64,000 bases of DNA from UBA1447 sp002329225 (GCA_050946835.1 JBMNVN010000002.1:248001-312000); one strand, 5' to 3'; counted from the first letter of the stretch, positions 1 through 9,697 are shown. Notes: a model not told the origin generated them from the sequence alone. Made by a program: numbers and translations.

Positions 1-675
1 TTTTTCAACCCATTCATCAGGTTCACCCGTACTGCAGAGATGAAGAATATCTTCCTCATCGGTAAAGTTTGTCAACCCGTCTGAACATAATATTAGAGTA
101 TCGCCGGGATAAAAAGGTTCTTCCGTTCTGTCTGCATTAATTGATTTATCTACACCGAGAGCTTTTGTAATAATATTTTTCTGCGGGTGATTTGCTGCTT
201 CAGCCGGTGATATTAAGCCTTTATCAATAAGTTCCTGTACAATTGAGTGATCCTTTGTCAGCAACCGTATCTTTCCGTCGGAAATAGAATACATTCTGCT
301 GTCCCCTAAGTGAGCACAGAATACTTTATTGTCTTTAATCAGTGCAAGCACAACCGTTGTACCCATACCCTGTAAATTATTGTCCGATGCATAATCAAAT
401 ACAGCGGAGTTTGCCCATTCGATAACGGAAAACAATAGTTTATGTATTGCCCTTGAAGACATTTCCTTGGAATAAAGCTTATTAATCCGCTCTAAAATTG
501 TTTTAGAGGCAATTTGACTGGCTATTTCACCGCCGTTAGTTCCACCCATGCCGTCGCAAACTACCGCCCAGACAGCACCGCCGGGCAACTCTCCGGTTTC
601 AAAGCAGTCTTCATTTACAGCTCTTACTTTTCCTTTGTCCGTTATTGCTCCTATCTTCAAACCTGCACCGCCCAC
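1..675 (-). CDS. PP2C-family serine/threonine protein phosphatase (C-terminus off window)
   Basis: A Stp/PrpC-type metal-dependent phosphatase that removes phosphate from Ser/Thr residues placed by a PASTA kinase. The 225 visible residues are open to the window edge. They carry the metal-binding DGMGG motif at 41-45, a GTT/GDSR core (HLGDSRMY), TKDHS, and the late SDGLTNFTDE motif. Only a short C-terminal tail should be missing. The proposed start is GTG at 675, giving MGGAGLKIGAITDKGKVR and placing the family's usual N-terminal strand correctly. No convincing Shine-Dalgarno sequence precedes it, and a TTG five codons later is an alternative. It follows rlmN by 15 nt. In related Firmicutes the next gene is the cognate kinase, which would lie outside the window. 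Confidence 0.9.
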   Translation of the reverse strand, partial: MGGAGLKIGAITDKGKVRAVNEDCFETGELPGGAVWAVVCDGMGGTNGGEIASQIASKTILERINKLYSKEMSSRAIHKLLFSVIEWANSAVFDYASDNNLQGMGTTVVLALIKDNKVFCAHLGDSRMYSISDGKIRLLTKDHSIVQELIDKGLISPAEAANHPQKNIITKALGVDKSINADRTEEPFYPGDTLILCSDGLTNFTDEEDILHLCSTGEPDEWVEK

Positions 676-690
676 AATAAAATATATTAT

Positions 691-1725
691 TCACTCAGCA
701 CAAAATCTTCTGCGCAACTGACCGCAAGCCCCTTGAATATCCGCACCTAAAGTTCTTCTAACCGTCACAGAAATACCGGATGAATTTAAGATTTCAGCAA
801 ATTGATTAATTCTCCCGGAATTACTCGGAAAATAATTACAATTATCCGATTCATTTATTGGGATTAAATTAACATGGGATAATATTCCTTTTAATTTTTG
901 TGCCAAAAGCAAGGCAAACTCATCCGTATCATTTAAACCCGAAATCATAGCATACTCAAACGATATTCTTCTTCCGGTATTATTCACATAGTACTTACAG
1001 GCACGCAACAAGCGGTCTATCGGATATTTTCTGTTAATAGGCATAAGTTTTTTTCTCAAATTATCTTCCGGAGCGTGCAATGACACGGAAAGTGTCAGTT
1101 GCAGTTTTTCATCAGCTAAATCTCTAATTTGAGGAACCAAGCCGCATGTGGATAATGTAACATTACGCATACCGATGTTTAAACCTTCATCATTTGAAAC
1201 AAGCCTTAAGAAGCGTAAAACATTCTTATAATTGTCAAGAGGTTCACCCATACCCATCAAAACAACATTTGATACCCTGATGCCTGCTTCCTGTTCAACA
1301 GAGTGGATTTGCGAAAGCATCTCTGAAGCAAGAAGATTGCGCGAAAAACCTGAAGCACCGGTTGAGCAAAATATACAGCCCATCTTACAACCAATCTGAG
1401 TTGAAATGCAAAGCGAGAAACCGTGCTTATATTCCATCAAAACGGCTTCTACAAATTGTTCATCCTGCATTTTAAGCAGATATTTAGCCGTACCGTCTTT
1501 TTCGGATACACTCTTATGTATAACAGAACAAGTATAAATCGGATAGTTGTTTTCTAAGAAAGTCCTGAGCTCTTTAGGCAAATTGTGCATCTCGGAGTAA
1601 GATTGAGCACCGAGTTTATGGAGCCAGTTAAATAGTTGTTTTCCCCTGTATGCCGGCTGATTGGAGAATTTTAAAAGCTCCTCAACTTCTTCAATTGTTT
1701 TTGATTTGATATCAAATGCTTCCAA
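691..1725 (-). CDS. rlmN: 23S rRNA (adenine2503-C2)/tRNA A37 methyltransferase RlmN
   Basis: A radical-SAM enzyme that methylates C2 of A2503 in 23S rRNA and A37 of some tRNAs. The CX3CX2C cluster motif lies at Cys113, Cys117 and Cys120. The C-terminal Cys334, in GACGQL, is the residue expected to form the methyl-cysteine intermediate. I choose a TTG start at 1725, preceded by GAAAGG about nine bases upstream; it yields 344 residues, normal for the family. A longer frame from 1821 would add 32 residues with no family likeness. The start overlaps the end of rsmB by 14 nt, so the two are translationally coupled. Confidence 0.95.
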   Translation of the reverse strand: MEAFDIKSKTIEEVEELLKFSNQPAYRGKQLFNWLHKLGAQSYSEMHNLPKELRTFLENNYPIYTCSVIHKSVSEKDGTAKYLLKMQDEQFVEAVLMEYKHGFSLCISTQIGCKMGCIFCSTGASGFSRNLLASEMLSQIHSVEQEAGIRVSNVVLMGMGEPLDNYKNVLRFLRLVSNDEGLNIGMRNVTLSTCGLVPQIRDLADEKLQLTLSVSLHAPEDNLRKKLMPINRKYPIDRLLRACKYYVNNTGRRISFEYAMISGLNDTDEFALLLAQKLKGILSHVNLIPINESDNCNYFPSNSGRINQFAEILNSSGISVTVRRTLGADIQGACGQLRRRFCAE

Positions 1726-3034
1726 TTGCTTTTGCCTTTCGAAACAAAAAATAAAAGAAACCGTCAGAGTCATAATCCTGAGGAAAGATAGTTCGTCCGA
1801 ATCCGTTATCAAATGAATCAATTACCTGTTCGGAAAAAAGCGGATTTTCCTTTAAGAATCTTTTGCAGACCTCCTCATTTTCCTGCGGATTTAATGTGCA
1901 GGTAGAGTAAACTAAAAGGCCCGAATCGCTTACATAGTTAGAAGCATTCACTAAAATACGATACTGCAATTCAGGCAAATTGTCAACAGAATCGGCGGTT
2001 TTATATCTGACCTCCGGCTTTCTTCTAAGGACACCGAAACCCGAACAGGGAACATCGCATATTACCATATCCGCCCATCCGATATCCGGATTAAAAACAC
2101 TTGCGTCTCCAACCAATGCGTCAACATTACTAAAACCGAGACGTTTTGCCCCTTCCTTAATCAAAGCTACTCTGTTGGCGTGGATATCATAGGCCTTTAC
2201 AATGCCGCCTAAACCCGTCTGTTGGGCTACGGTAAAAGTTTTTCCGCCGGGAGCGGCACACAAATCAAGCACCGCTTGCCCGGCTTTAATATTTAGCGAG
2301 TCACAAAAAATCTGAGAAGATAAATCCTGCACATAAAACAGGCCTTCAAGATACTCATTTGACTTCCAAAGTTTTCCGGCGTTGTTTACTGCAACCGCAT
2401 ATTCAACGCCTGTGCAAACTTCAGCCTCTATTCCCGAATTGCGTAGTTTTGTTACCAAGCTTTCCGCTGAGTTTTTCAGTTTGTTAACACGCAAATAAAG
2501 GGGCGGCCTTTTCTTAAGAGTACCGATAATATCATTGGTTTTTTCTATTCCGTAAGAATTCTGCCAAAGTTTTATAAGCCATACGGGGACGGAAAATTTT
2601 ATACTCAAATATTGAAGTTCATCTTCTTTCGGGTCAGGTAACCGCAATCCGTTTTTTGAGATATTCCTTAATACCGCATTGACAAAACCGGAAGCATATG
2701 CCGCCTTTGTCTTTTTAATAATTTTTACACTTTCATTAACAGCGGCGGAAAGAGGAACCTTATCGGAAAAAAGTATCTGGCAGGCGCCGAGCCTCAGGGC
2801 CGAAAGAATTTCACTTCGGAGCTTACCGACATCCTGCCTTAAGTAAAGGGAAATATTATAGTCTAATGTCAAAAGATTCTCTAAAGTCGTGTATATCAAA
2901 AAGGTGGCAAAGGAGGACTCGGTTTCATTCGGCTTTTCAGCATCAAGAGCTGAATCGACAATCATATTTGAATACGCCTTGTCACGCTCAAACCTCAAAA
3001 GAGCTTCATAAGCGATCTGTCTCGCATCTTTCAT
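1712..3034 (-). CDS. rsmB: 16S rRNA (cytosine967-C5)-methyltransferase RsmB
   Basis: Makes m5C967 in 16S rRNA using SAM. Residues 1-125 form the NusB-like RNA-binding domain and roughly 170-440 the Rossmann methyltransferase. The SAM motif CAAPGGKT is at 259-266. The two cysteines of the m5C mechanism are present: Cys330 in DVPCSG and Cys379 in YSTCT. At 440 residues the length is standard. It lies in the priA-def-fmt-rsmB-rlmN-PP2C run that is widespread in Firmicutes. Here a zinc peptidase gene sits between fmt and rsmB, with only 5 nt to rsmB. Confidence 0.96.
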   Translation of the reverse strand: MKDARQIAYEALLRFERDKAYSNMIVDSALDAEKPNETESSFATFLIYTTLENLLTLDYNISLYLRQDVGKLRSEILSALRLGACQILFSDKVPLSAAVNESVKIIKKTKAAYASGFVNAVLRNISKNGLRLPDPKEDELQYLSIKFSVPVWLIKLWQNSYGIEKTNDIIGTLKKRPPLYLRVNKLKNSAESLVTKLRNSGIEAEVCTGVEYAVAVNNAGKLWKSNEYLEGLFYVQDLSSQIFCDSLNIKAGQAVLDLCAAPGGKTFTVAQQTGLGGIVKAYDIHANRVALIKEGAKRLGFSNVDALVGDASVFNPDIGWADMVICDVPCSGFGVLRRKPEVRYKTADSVDNLPELQYRILVNASNYVSDSGLLVYSTCTLNPQENEEVCKRFLKENPLFSEQVIDSFDNGFGRTIFPQDYDSDGFFYFLFRKAKAIGSI

Positions 3035-3039
3035 GGCAA

Positions 3040-3732
3040 TCAGTCTCTCGACCTGAACCTTAAAAGCAATCTCAACAGATTAGCTACGGAAACCGCAAGT
3101 GCCGCAACATAAGTTAAAGCGGCAGCCGTAAGAACTTTTTTTGCCCCGTCTTTTTCAACTCCGACCAACATACCGGTTGCATCAATCGTTTGCATTGCGC
3201 GCTTGCTGGCATTTAATTCCACGGGTAATGTGGCGAATTGAAAAAGCGCTACAAACGCATAAAGAATAAGACCGAAATAAACAAGCGGCGTAGCCTCAAT
3301 AATAAGCCCGAATATAGCCAAAGGTATCCCGAGAGTGGAACCTATTCTTGTTAGGGGTAAAATTGAATTTCTAAACTTAATAGGGAAATATTGTTCACCG
3401 TATTGAACAGCATGACCGGCTTCATGGCAGGCAATCCCTATTGCGGCTATTGAAGTGCCGTAATATACATCACGGGAAAGTCTGATTACTTTTGTTCTGG
3501 GGTCATAATGGTCGCTCAAAGTACCTCTAACCGGCTCAATTGCCTCCACACTCAGCCCGTGATGAGATAAAACATTAGCCGCCGCCTGTGCGCCGGTTAT
3601 ACCGGTAGAAGAGCCGACAGAGGACATCTTCCTATAAACGGTTTTTAAATATATCTGCACCGCAAGTGATAAAATAAAGGCAGGAATTACGAGAATAAAA
3701 TAATAAATGTCATAAGTGTAAAAAAATGGCAT
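3040..3732 (-). CDS. Putative neutral zinc metallopeptidase (YugP-like)
   Basis: A membrane-anchored zinc metallopeptidase of the Zn_peptidase_2 (YugP) family, substrate unknown. Residues 1-25 form an N-terminal membrane segment, the HEAGH zinc motif lies at 103-107, and two further hydrophobic segments lie around 130-185. The start at 3732 (MPFFYTYDIYYF) has the strong ribosome site GGGGAAAGGTG seven bases upstream; an earlier in-frame codon at 3753 would overlap fmt and lacks such a site. YugP homologues commonly occur among fmt, def and rsmB in Clostridia, so this is a conserved neighbour. Confidence 0.88.
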   Translation of the reverse strand: MPFFYTYDIYYFILVIPAFILSLAVQIYLKTVYRKMSSVGSSTGITGAQAAANVLSHHGLSVEAIEPVRGTLSDHYDPRTKVIRLSRDVYYGTSIAAIGIACHEAGHAVQYGEQYFPIKFRNSILPLTRIGSTLGIPLAIFGLIIEATPLVYFGLILYAFVALFQFATLPVELNASKRAMQTIDATGMLVGVEKDGAKKVLTAAALTYVAALAVSVANLLRLLLRFRSRD

Positions 3733-3749
3733 AATTAACACCTTTCCCC

Positions 3750-4676
3750 TCAAATAAAATAGCTGCCGACTTCCAATGGGTTGCCTCTAAGAAAATCTGA
3801 AACATTTAACACCTTCTTGCCCTCGATTTGCAATATTTCTATTTCAAGTGCACCGCCGCCACCGCAGGCAACAAGAAGCCGATTATTGCTGTCAAGTATT
3901 CGCCCCGAATCCCCTGCTGCACCTTCTATAACTTTCGCTTTAATAAGTTTAACGTTTTTGCCCTCATAGTTTGTTGAAGCACTTAAAAACGGCGTAAGCC
4001 CTCTGATTAAATTATTTATCCTGCAGGCAGATTCCGTCCAATCAACGACGCACATGGACTTTCGCAACATCGGCGCATAAGTAGCCTTAGAATCATCCTG
4101 TTTTACGGGTATAATAGAATTATCCTTTAGACCCTGAATTGTATCGGATAAAACCTCCGCACCAACCTTTGACAAGCGCTCAAATAAAGTGCCGGCTGTA
4201 TCATCACTTTGTATTTTTACTTCTTCAGTAAGCAACATATCTCCCGTGTCAAGTCCGGCATCCATCAGCATGGACGTTATGCCGGTTTCTTCGTCACCGT
4301 TAATAAGAGCCCATTGAATCGGAGCCGCCCCCCTGTAACGGGGTAAAAGTGATGCGTGAATGTTTATACAGCCATATTTCGGAATTTCTAAAACTTCTTC
4401 AGGTAATATCTTACCGTAAGCAACTACAACAATTATTTCAGGTTCCAAAGCCTTGATTTGAGAAACAACTTCATTATCTTTTAATGAAACCGGCTGAAAA
4501 ATTTTATATCCACGTTCCGAGGCAAAAACTTTTACCGGAGAGGCTGTTACCCTATTTCCTCTTCCCTTGGGCTTGTCAGTCTGTGTAAAAACAGCCGATA
4601 TTGAATGGCCGTCGGAAGCCAATCTTTCAAGGGAAGGCACGGAAAACTCCGGCGTCCCCATAAATACCGTATTCAT
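3750..4676 (-). CDS. fmt: Methionyl-tRNA formyltransferase
   Basis: Formylates the amino group of Met-tRNAfMet from 10-formyl-THF. The catalytic triad of the formyltransferase fold is visible: Asn105 and His107 in INIHASLLP, and Asp143 in GLDTGD. The C-terminal tRNA-binding domain occupies about 205-308. Length 308 is typical. It sits directly after def (3 nt gap), the classic pairing of the enzymes that add and later remove the formyl group. Confidence 0.97.
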   Translation of the reverse strand: MNTVFMGTPEFSVPSLERLASDGHSISAVFTQTDKPKGRGNRVTASPVKVFASERGYKIFQPVSLKDNEVVSQIKALEPEIIVVVAYGKILPEEVLEIPKYGCINIHASLLPRYRGAAPIQWALINGDEETGITSMLMDAGLDTGDMLLTEEVKIQSDDTAGTLFERLSKVGAEVLSDTIQGLKDNSIIPVKQDDSKATYAPMLRKSMCVVDWTESACRINNLIRGLTPFLSASTNYEGKNVKLIKAKVIEGAAGDSGRILDSNNRLLVACGGGGALEIEILQIEGKKVLNVSDFLRGNPLEVGSYFI

Positions 4677-4679
4677 AAC

Positions 4680-5150
4680 TTACCCACCTGCTTCTTCGGC
4701 TGCTTCCGGAGTTTCCGTAATCCGTTCGGTGAAGAGTATTCCGTCCATATGGTCGATTTCATGGCAGAAGCAGCGAGCTTTTAAGCCCTCCGCTTTATAA
4801 AAAACCCATTTTCCGGTTCGAGTTTGTGCTTTCACTTTTACAACTGCGGGCCTCATTGTTACACCGCATTCACCGGGAATTGAAAGGCAGCCTTCCTGTT
4901 CAAACTGCTCACCCTGTGCATCAATTACTTCAGGATTAATAAGTTCCAACAGTCCGTCACCTACATCAACGACACACGCTCTTTTTAAAATACCCACCTG
5001 AACCGCCGAAAGCCCGGCCCCCTGCGCTTGATACATGGTTTCCGCCATATCGTCCAGCAAAATGCCAAGCCTGTCGTCAAACTTATCCACCTTTCTGCTT
5101 TTTTTACTTAAGACCGGATCCCCAATCTTAACAATGTTTCTGTACGCCAA
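4680..5150 (-). CDS. def: Peptide deformylase
   Basis: Removes the formyl group from nascent N-formyl-methionine. All three class motifs are present: GAGLSAVQVG (44-53, with Ser where Ala is usual), EGCLSIP with metal ligand Cys88, and HEIDH with His130, Glu131 and His134. At 156 residues it is a short type I-like enzyme. The start is TTG at 5150, preceded by GGAGGAAC seven bases upstream. It lies between priA and fmt and is presumably cotranscribed with them. Confidence 0.96.
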   Translation of the reverse strand: MAYRNIVKIGDPVLSKKSRKVDKFDDRLGILLDDMAETMYQAQGAGLSAVQVGILKRACVVDVGDGLLELINPEVIDAQGEQFEQEGCLSIPGECGVTMRPAVVKVKAQTRTGKWVFYKAEGLKARCFCHEIDHMDGILFTERITETPEAAEEAGG

Positions 5151-5179
5151 TATATGTTCCTCCCGAATAAAGAAGTTAT

Positions 5180-7642
5180 TTAAATTATATTATAAGGATT
5201 AATATCAACCGAAATAAATACTTTATTGTCTTTAAGGGTTTTAGAGGTTTCGTCAAGAATTTCACGTACAAAATTACGAAATTCAAGAGAATTACGGCAT
5301 TTGACAATCAGTCGATACCTGTATTGGTTGTCCGTCTTAAACACTCTTGCCGGAACAGGCCCTAAAACAATCATCTTATGCGGGTTTGACGGCCTGTTGG
5401 TAAGACTTTGTATAGCAATCAAAGTCTGCTCCGCACAGTAACTTACTTTAGTTTCATCCTCACCGGAAAAACCGAAAACACAAATATCACAATAAGGAGG
5501 ATAGACCAACAACTTTCTGATTTGAATTTCAGTTTTAAAGAAAGCTAGATAATCCTGCTCCGATGCCAGTCTGATAACATCATTTTCCGGAGTCATGGTC
5601 TGAATGACGGCTTTCCCTTTAAAATTTCCCCTTCCCGAGCGGCCTACTACCTGTGTTAAAAGCGCAAAGGTGGATTCCATACTCCGATAATCATCATTGT
5701 ACAATTGTTGGTCAACCGATACAACACCCACAAGAGTAACATTTTCAAAGTCAAGGCCTTTTGCAACCATCTGCGTACCTATCATTATATCATATTTTCC
5801 CTGCCTGAACTCATTGAACTTTCGTTCATGGGAGAAGCGTGATGAAGTTGTATCAGTATCCATCCTGAGTATTTTCGCTTGAGGAATAAGGTTGGAAACA
5901 ACGTCTTCAATTTTTTGAGTCCCAAAACCGGAGTATCTCAAACTTTCTTTGTTACACTCCGGGCATTCTTCCGTTTTAGGTTTTGAAAACCCGCAATAGT
6001 GGCACATTAAACGGCCGTTATTGCTGTGATATCTTAAAGATATACTGCAATAGGGGCATGTAAGAACATGACCGCAGCTGCTGCATGCTATAAAAGTGTT
6101 ATAGCCCCGCCGGTTGATTAAAAGTATAGTTTGTTTTTTATCTTGAAAATTATTAATAAGTTCCTGACTAAGCTTTTCGCTTATTTCAGAATTATTTCCC
6201 ATGTAAACCTCATTTTTCATATCTACGATAATAACTTCCGGCAGAATTGCATTACCGAATCTTTCGCTCAATTCAAATAGTGAATACTTGCCTTCTTTTG
6301 CAGCAGCAAATGTTTCAACACTCGGAGTGGCCGATGTCAAGAGTAAAAGAGCATTATGCTTGTAGCACCTGAATTTTGCGACATCCCTTGCATTATATCT
6401 TGGCGACTTTTCTGACTTGTATGCCTGTTCCTGTTCTTCATCGATAATAATTAGTCCGATATTGTCCAATGGGGCAAAAACCGCCGACCTTGTACCTATT
6501 ACGATAATCGCTTCACCGTTTTTAACTCTTTCCCACTCGTCCGCCCTTTCGCCGATGGATAAGGCGCTGTGAAATAAAGCAACTTTTTTGCCATAGAGCC
6601 TGTTGAATATGGAGACCGTTTGCGGAGTTAACGCTATTTCCGGCACCATTAATATGACGCCTTTATTTTCATTTACAGCTTTTTCTATTAATTGTTGGTA
6701 AACTATTGTTTTGCCGCTGCCTGTCACTCCGTATAATAGAGAAACACTATATTTACCTGCATGGTACTTTTCCAATAATCCGTCAAGAGCCGTTTGCTGT
6801 TGCTGTGACAACATATAATTGCTTTTACAATCGGCTTCCGTATTCTTTAAAGGAGAACGAAACACCTTTTCTTGATAAATCTCAACAATCCCCTTGCGTT
6901 CCAACGCTTTTATTACCGCTTCCGTATAACCCGTGAAGTAAGTAATTTCTTTTACAGCGGCACAGCCTACATCTTTTAACAGATTAACTATTACCTGCTG
7001 TTTGGAAGTAATTTTCACAGTTGAAAATGATTCTTCATCAAAACTGTCAGACAGTTTTGCCATTTTCCTGGTAAGATCCCCGACTTTTTTTTCAGCTTCA
7101 TTTCGGGTTGAAAGAACACCTTTTCGGGCCATTTCATCCAAAAGCTGAGCGTTGCCGCGCAAATCCAATCTGCTTAAAATGCTTTCTTTTTCTTGAAAGC
7201 CTATATTATCTTTCAGATGTTCATAAACCTTTAACTCATCTTCTTCTAAATCCGTGATAATATCTTCAGTAACAGTATTACTAACGCTGAAATACTGTAC
7301 TTTTCTGTAATTTAGCCCTGTAGGCAGCATTGCCTTTGCAGCTTCAAACAATGTACAAAAAGTGCGGTCTTTAAGCCAATAGACGAGTTCCAATTGCTCA
7401 TGGGTAAGAAGCGGTGCCTCATCAAGCACCGCTTCAATACTTTTCAGCTTATCATCACCGATAAACGAACACACTTTAAGAATTATGCCAATTCTTTTGA
7501 CATTACCTCTTCCGAAAGGCACCACAACCCGGCAACCGGGCATCGCAAGATTTATGAGTGCATCGGGTATCAGGTAGTCAAAATCTTTATCAAATTCGTA
7601 TACGGTGTTTTCTACGGCAACCTTCGCCTTTTTGTTACCCAT
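5180..7642 (-). CDS. priA: Primosomal protein N' (replication restart helicase PriA)
   Basis: A 3'-5' superfamily 2 helicase that reloads the replisome at stalled forks. An N-terminal 3'BD domain (about 1-105) and a winged-helix region precede the helicase core. Walker A is GVTGSGKT at 305-312 and Walker B is DEEQ at 401-404 (DEEH in many homologues). Eight cysteines at 520, 523, 529, 532, 547, 550, 560 and 563 form the two-zinc binding module. Length 820 is normal. It sits between rpoZ and def as in Bacillus. Confidence 0.97.
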   Translation of the reverse strand: MGNKKAKVAVENTVYEFDKDFDYLIPDALINLAMPGCRVVVPFGRGNVKRIGIILKVCSFIGDDKLKSIEAVLDEAPLLTHEQLELVYWLKDRTFCTLFEAAKAMLPTGLNYRKVQYFSVSNTVTEDIITDLEEDELKVYEHLKDNIGFQEKESILSRLDLRGNAQLLDEMARKGVLSTRNEAEKKVGDLTRKMAKLSDSFDEESFSTVKITSKQQVIVNLLKDVGCAAVKEITYFTGYTEAVIKALERKGIVEIYQEKVFRSPLKNTEADCKSNYMLSQQQQTALDGLLEKYHAGKYSVSLLYGVTGSGKTIVYQQLIEKAVNENKGVILMVPEIALTPQTVSIFNRLYGKKVALFHSALSIGERADEWERVKNGEAIIVIGTRSAVFAPLDNIGLIIIDEEQEQAYKSEKSPRYNARDVAKFRCYKHNALLLLTSATPSVETFAAAKEGKYSLFELSERFGNAILPEVIIVDMKNEVYMGNNSEISEKLSQELINNFQDKKQTILLINRRGYNTFIACSSCGHVLTCPYCSISLRYHSNNGRLMCHYCGFSKPKTEECPECNKESLRYSGFGTQKIEDVVSNLIPQAKILRMDTDTTSSRFSHERKFNEFRQGKYDIMIGTQMVAKGLDFENVTLVGVVSVDQQLYNDDYRSMESTFALLTQVVGRSGRGNFKGKAVIQTMTPENDVIRLASEQDYLAFFKTEIQIRKLLVYPPYCDICVFGFSGEDETKVSYCAEQTLIAIQSLTNRPSNPHKMIVLGPVPARVFKTDNQYRYRLIVKCRNSLEFRNFVREILDETSKTLKDNKVFISVDINPYNII

Positions 7643-7662
7643 TACACCCTCTCAGGTTAAAA

Positions 7663-7872
7663 CTAAATGTTTCTGATTTCTTCCGGTTCTACTATTACAT
7701 AATCTCCCCGAAGAATCTCTTCAACTGCCAAGCTTACGGGCTTTTCCGTAGTAACAATCTTTTTTTCCTCCAATTCATCGGCAATGGCTCTTGCTCTTTT
7801 AGCAGTTGCGGTGACCAATGAGTACCGGCTCAAATGGTTTTTGAGTATCTTTCTCAAATCAGGATTAAGCAT
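7663..7872 (-). CDS. rpoZ: DNA-directed RNA polymerase omega subunit
   Basis: A 69-residue omega subunit that helps assemble and stabilise the beta' subunit. The family core is visible around SRYSLVTATAKRARAIADE (residues 15-33) and the late segment KPVSLAVEEILRGDYVI. GAGGT lies upstream of the ATG. It overlaps the end of gmk by 8 nt and is followed by priA. The order gmk-rpoZ-priA supports the call for so short a protein. Confidence 0.93.
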   Translation of the reverse strand: MLNPDLRKILKNHLSRYSLVTATAKRARAIADELEEKKIVTTEKPVSLAVEEILRGDYVIVEPEEIRNI

Positions 7873-8476
7873 TGTTTATTACCTCACTTATAACATATTT
7901 CATTCTTTGAGTTTTATGTCTTTCGGCCCGAATGATTGCATATATATCCTCTGCAGCACATTCAACCGCATCGTTGACAATATAATAATCATATTCTACT
8001 GAACGCCTTATTTCTTCTGCGGCTATTAAAAGCCTCCTTTGTATCTCGTCCTCGTCTTCGGTTTCCCGTTTACGCAAACGTTCTTCTAACTCTTTTAACG
8101 AAGGCGGCATTAAAAATATGCTCACACAATCAGGGTAAAAGCTTCTGATTTTTTCAGCTCCGTTTACTTCAATTTTAAGGATTACCGTTTCACCCTGCTC
8201 AAGCCATGCATCCACGGGACCTTTAGGAGTTCCGTAATAATTATTACCGTAAACGGCATATTCAAGAATTTGGCCTTCTTCAATCTTCTTTTGAAAGTAG
8301 TCTTTATCCACAAAATAGTAGTGCTCGCCGTCTATTTCCCACTCTCTGGCTTTTCTTGTAGTGAGTGAGGTTGATACTTTTATATTTTGCCCCTTGTGCG
8401 CAAGTTCACTAAGAATGGTGTCCTTGCCGGAGCCCGACGGGCCTGAGAGAACAACCAAAAGTCCAACTTTATTCAA
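7865..8476 (-). CDS. gmk: Guanylate kinase
   Basis: Phosphorylates GMP to GDP. With a TTG start at 8476 (GGAGG nine bases upstream) the protein has 203 residues, the usual size, and the P-loop GPSGSGKD falls at 12-19. The GMP-binding stretch STSLTTRKAREWEIDGEHYYF follows directly. An upstream start at 8521 would add 15 residues inside remA and is unlikely. The gene overlaps the end of remA by 8 nt, and remA-gmk-rpoZ is a conserved Firmicutes order. Confidence 0.96.
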   Translation of the reverse strand: MNKVGLLVVLSGPSGSGKDTILSELAHKGQNIKVSTSLTTRKAREWEIDGEHYYFVDKDYFQKKIEEGQILEYAVYGNNYYGTPKGPVDAWLEQGETVILKIEVNGAEKIRSFYPDCVSIFLMPPSLKELEERLRKRETEDEDEIQRRLLIAAEEIRRSVEYDYYIVNDAVECAAEDIYAIIRAERHKTQRMKYVISEVINNA

Positions 8477-8747
8477 TGTCGTTGTCCTCCTCGGAATCAT
8501 AATCTTCGTCTTGCTCTTCATTCAGACGATTAGCCACCGTTTCGCTCTGGAGGTAGGTCAAAATAATGTGATCGCTGTCCGTAATAATAACCGCTCTCGT
8601 TCTCCTGCCGTGGGTAGCATCTATTAATGTTCCCTTTTCCTTGGAATCTTGAATTATTCTTTTTATCGGTGCGGATTCGGGACTTACAATAGCGACAAGT
8701 CTGTCAGCATTAACCATATTCCCAAACCCTATATTAATCAATCTCAT
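8469..8747 (-). CDS. remA: Extracellular matrix regulator RemA (DUF370)
   Basis: A small DNA-binding protein of the RemA family, which in Bacillus activates biofilm-matrix genes. The characteristic beginning RLINIGFGNMVNADRLVAIV and the segment SPESAPIKRIIQ are present. The start is the ATG at 8747, five bases after GGAGG; an ATG four codons earlier overlaps that ribosome site and can be excluded. The C-terminus carries an acidic tail rich in Glu and Asp (about 78-92) not found in the shortest homologues. It lies between yicC and gmk, the standard context. Confidence 0.93.
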   Translation of the reverse strand: MRLINIGFGNMVNADRLVAIVSPESAPIKRIIQDSKEKGTLIDATHGRRTRAVIITDSDHIILTYLQSETVANRLNEEQDEDYDSEEDNDIE

Positions 8748-8776
8748 TTTTACCTCCATCAGGAATTTGCATTAAG

Positions 8777-9655
8777 TTATTCTATATTTTGAATTTGCTC
8801 CCTGATTTTTTCTATCTCAGACTTGATATCGATTACCGCTTTTGTAATTTCCATATTTTGACACTTTGAGCCGATGGTGTTTACTTCCCGATTAATTTCC
8901 TGAACTAAAAAGTCCATTTTTCTGCCGATCGGTTCGCTTTCATTAAGCAAATCGGCAAGCTGGGATAAATGACTGCGCAGTCTTACAGTTTCCTCATCAA
9001 TAGCAGTTTTATCTGCAAAAATTGCCGCTTCCGTTAAGACTCTCTGCTCATCAATATCAACACCGGACAACAACTCATTCAGTCTTGCAAGCATTTTTTC
9101 GTAATACTCATTTGCAATTTCAGATGTACCGCTTTCAATTATTTTCAGATCGCTGAATATAGTTTTAATCCGCTGAGCAATATCGTCCCGGAGCTTCTCC
9201 CCTTCCGTCAGACGCATCTGAATAAAACTTTCCAATGCTTTCTCAACAACTTCCAAAACAATATCGGTAACCGCTTGTTCATCAATTTCGTTTTTCTTTA
9301 CAGTAAAAATATCCTGAGCACAAATTAAAGAGGAAGCGGTTAAATCGTTTTTAATCCCCTTAGTTTTTTCAAGTTCTTTAAAAATACTGAGATAGCCTTC
9401 AAGAACCGCCTTGTTGAGAGTTACAGTCGTGTCATCTATCTCAAACGGTTCAATTTGAACCAGACATTCAATCTTACCGCGTTGGGCTTGCCTGTTTATG
9501 CAGGCTTTAATTTTTTCATCTAAAAAGCTGAATATGCGAGGAACTTTTGCAGTAAATTCAAAAAATCTGTGGTTAACACTTTTTAACTCAACGGTAACAT
9601 TATATGACTCCGATGCACCGCTTGCCCGACCGTACCCGGTCATGCTTTTTATCAT
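8777..9655 (-). CDS. yicC: YicC/YloC family endoribonuclease
   Basis: A 292-residue protein of the YicC-like family, whose members are endoribonucleases acting on small RNAs and mRNAs. It begins with the hallmark MIKSMTGYGR, contains SVNHRFFEFTAKVPR near 27-41, and ends in a domain with ETVRLRSHLSQL, GRKMDFLVQEINREVNTIGSK and a final helix. It is followed by remA-gmk-rpoZ, as in Bacillus (yloC). GGGGGTAC precedes the ATG. Confidence 0.94.
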   Translation of the reverse strand: MIKSMTGYGRASGASESYNVTVELKSVNHRFFEFTAKVPRIFSFLDEKIKACINRQAQRGKIECLVQIEPFEIDDTTVTLNKAVLEGYLSIFKELEKTKGIKNDLTASSLICAQDIFTVKKNEIDEQAVTDIVLEVVEKALESFIQMRLTEGEKLRDDIAQRIKTIFSDLKIIESGTSEIANEYYEKMLARLNELLSGVDIDEQRVLTEAAIFADKTAIDEETVRLRSHLSQLADLLNESEPIGRKMDFLVQEINREVNTIGSKCQNMEITKAVIDIKSEIEKIREQIQNIE

Positions 9656-9697
9656 AAAAGTACCCCCGAAAATTGGTTTAAAAGGAGAGAATTAACA

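Noticed and set aside
6430..6445. PriA Walker B reads DEEQ rather than DEEH
   Set aside because: The acidic residues are kept and the His-to-Gln change is, as far as I know, found in other Firmicutes PriA proteins; not evidence of inactivity.
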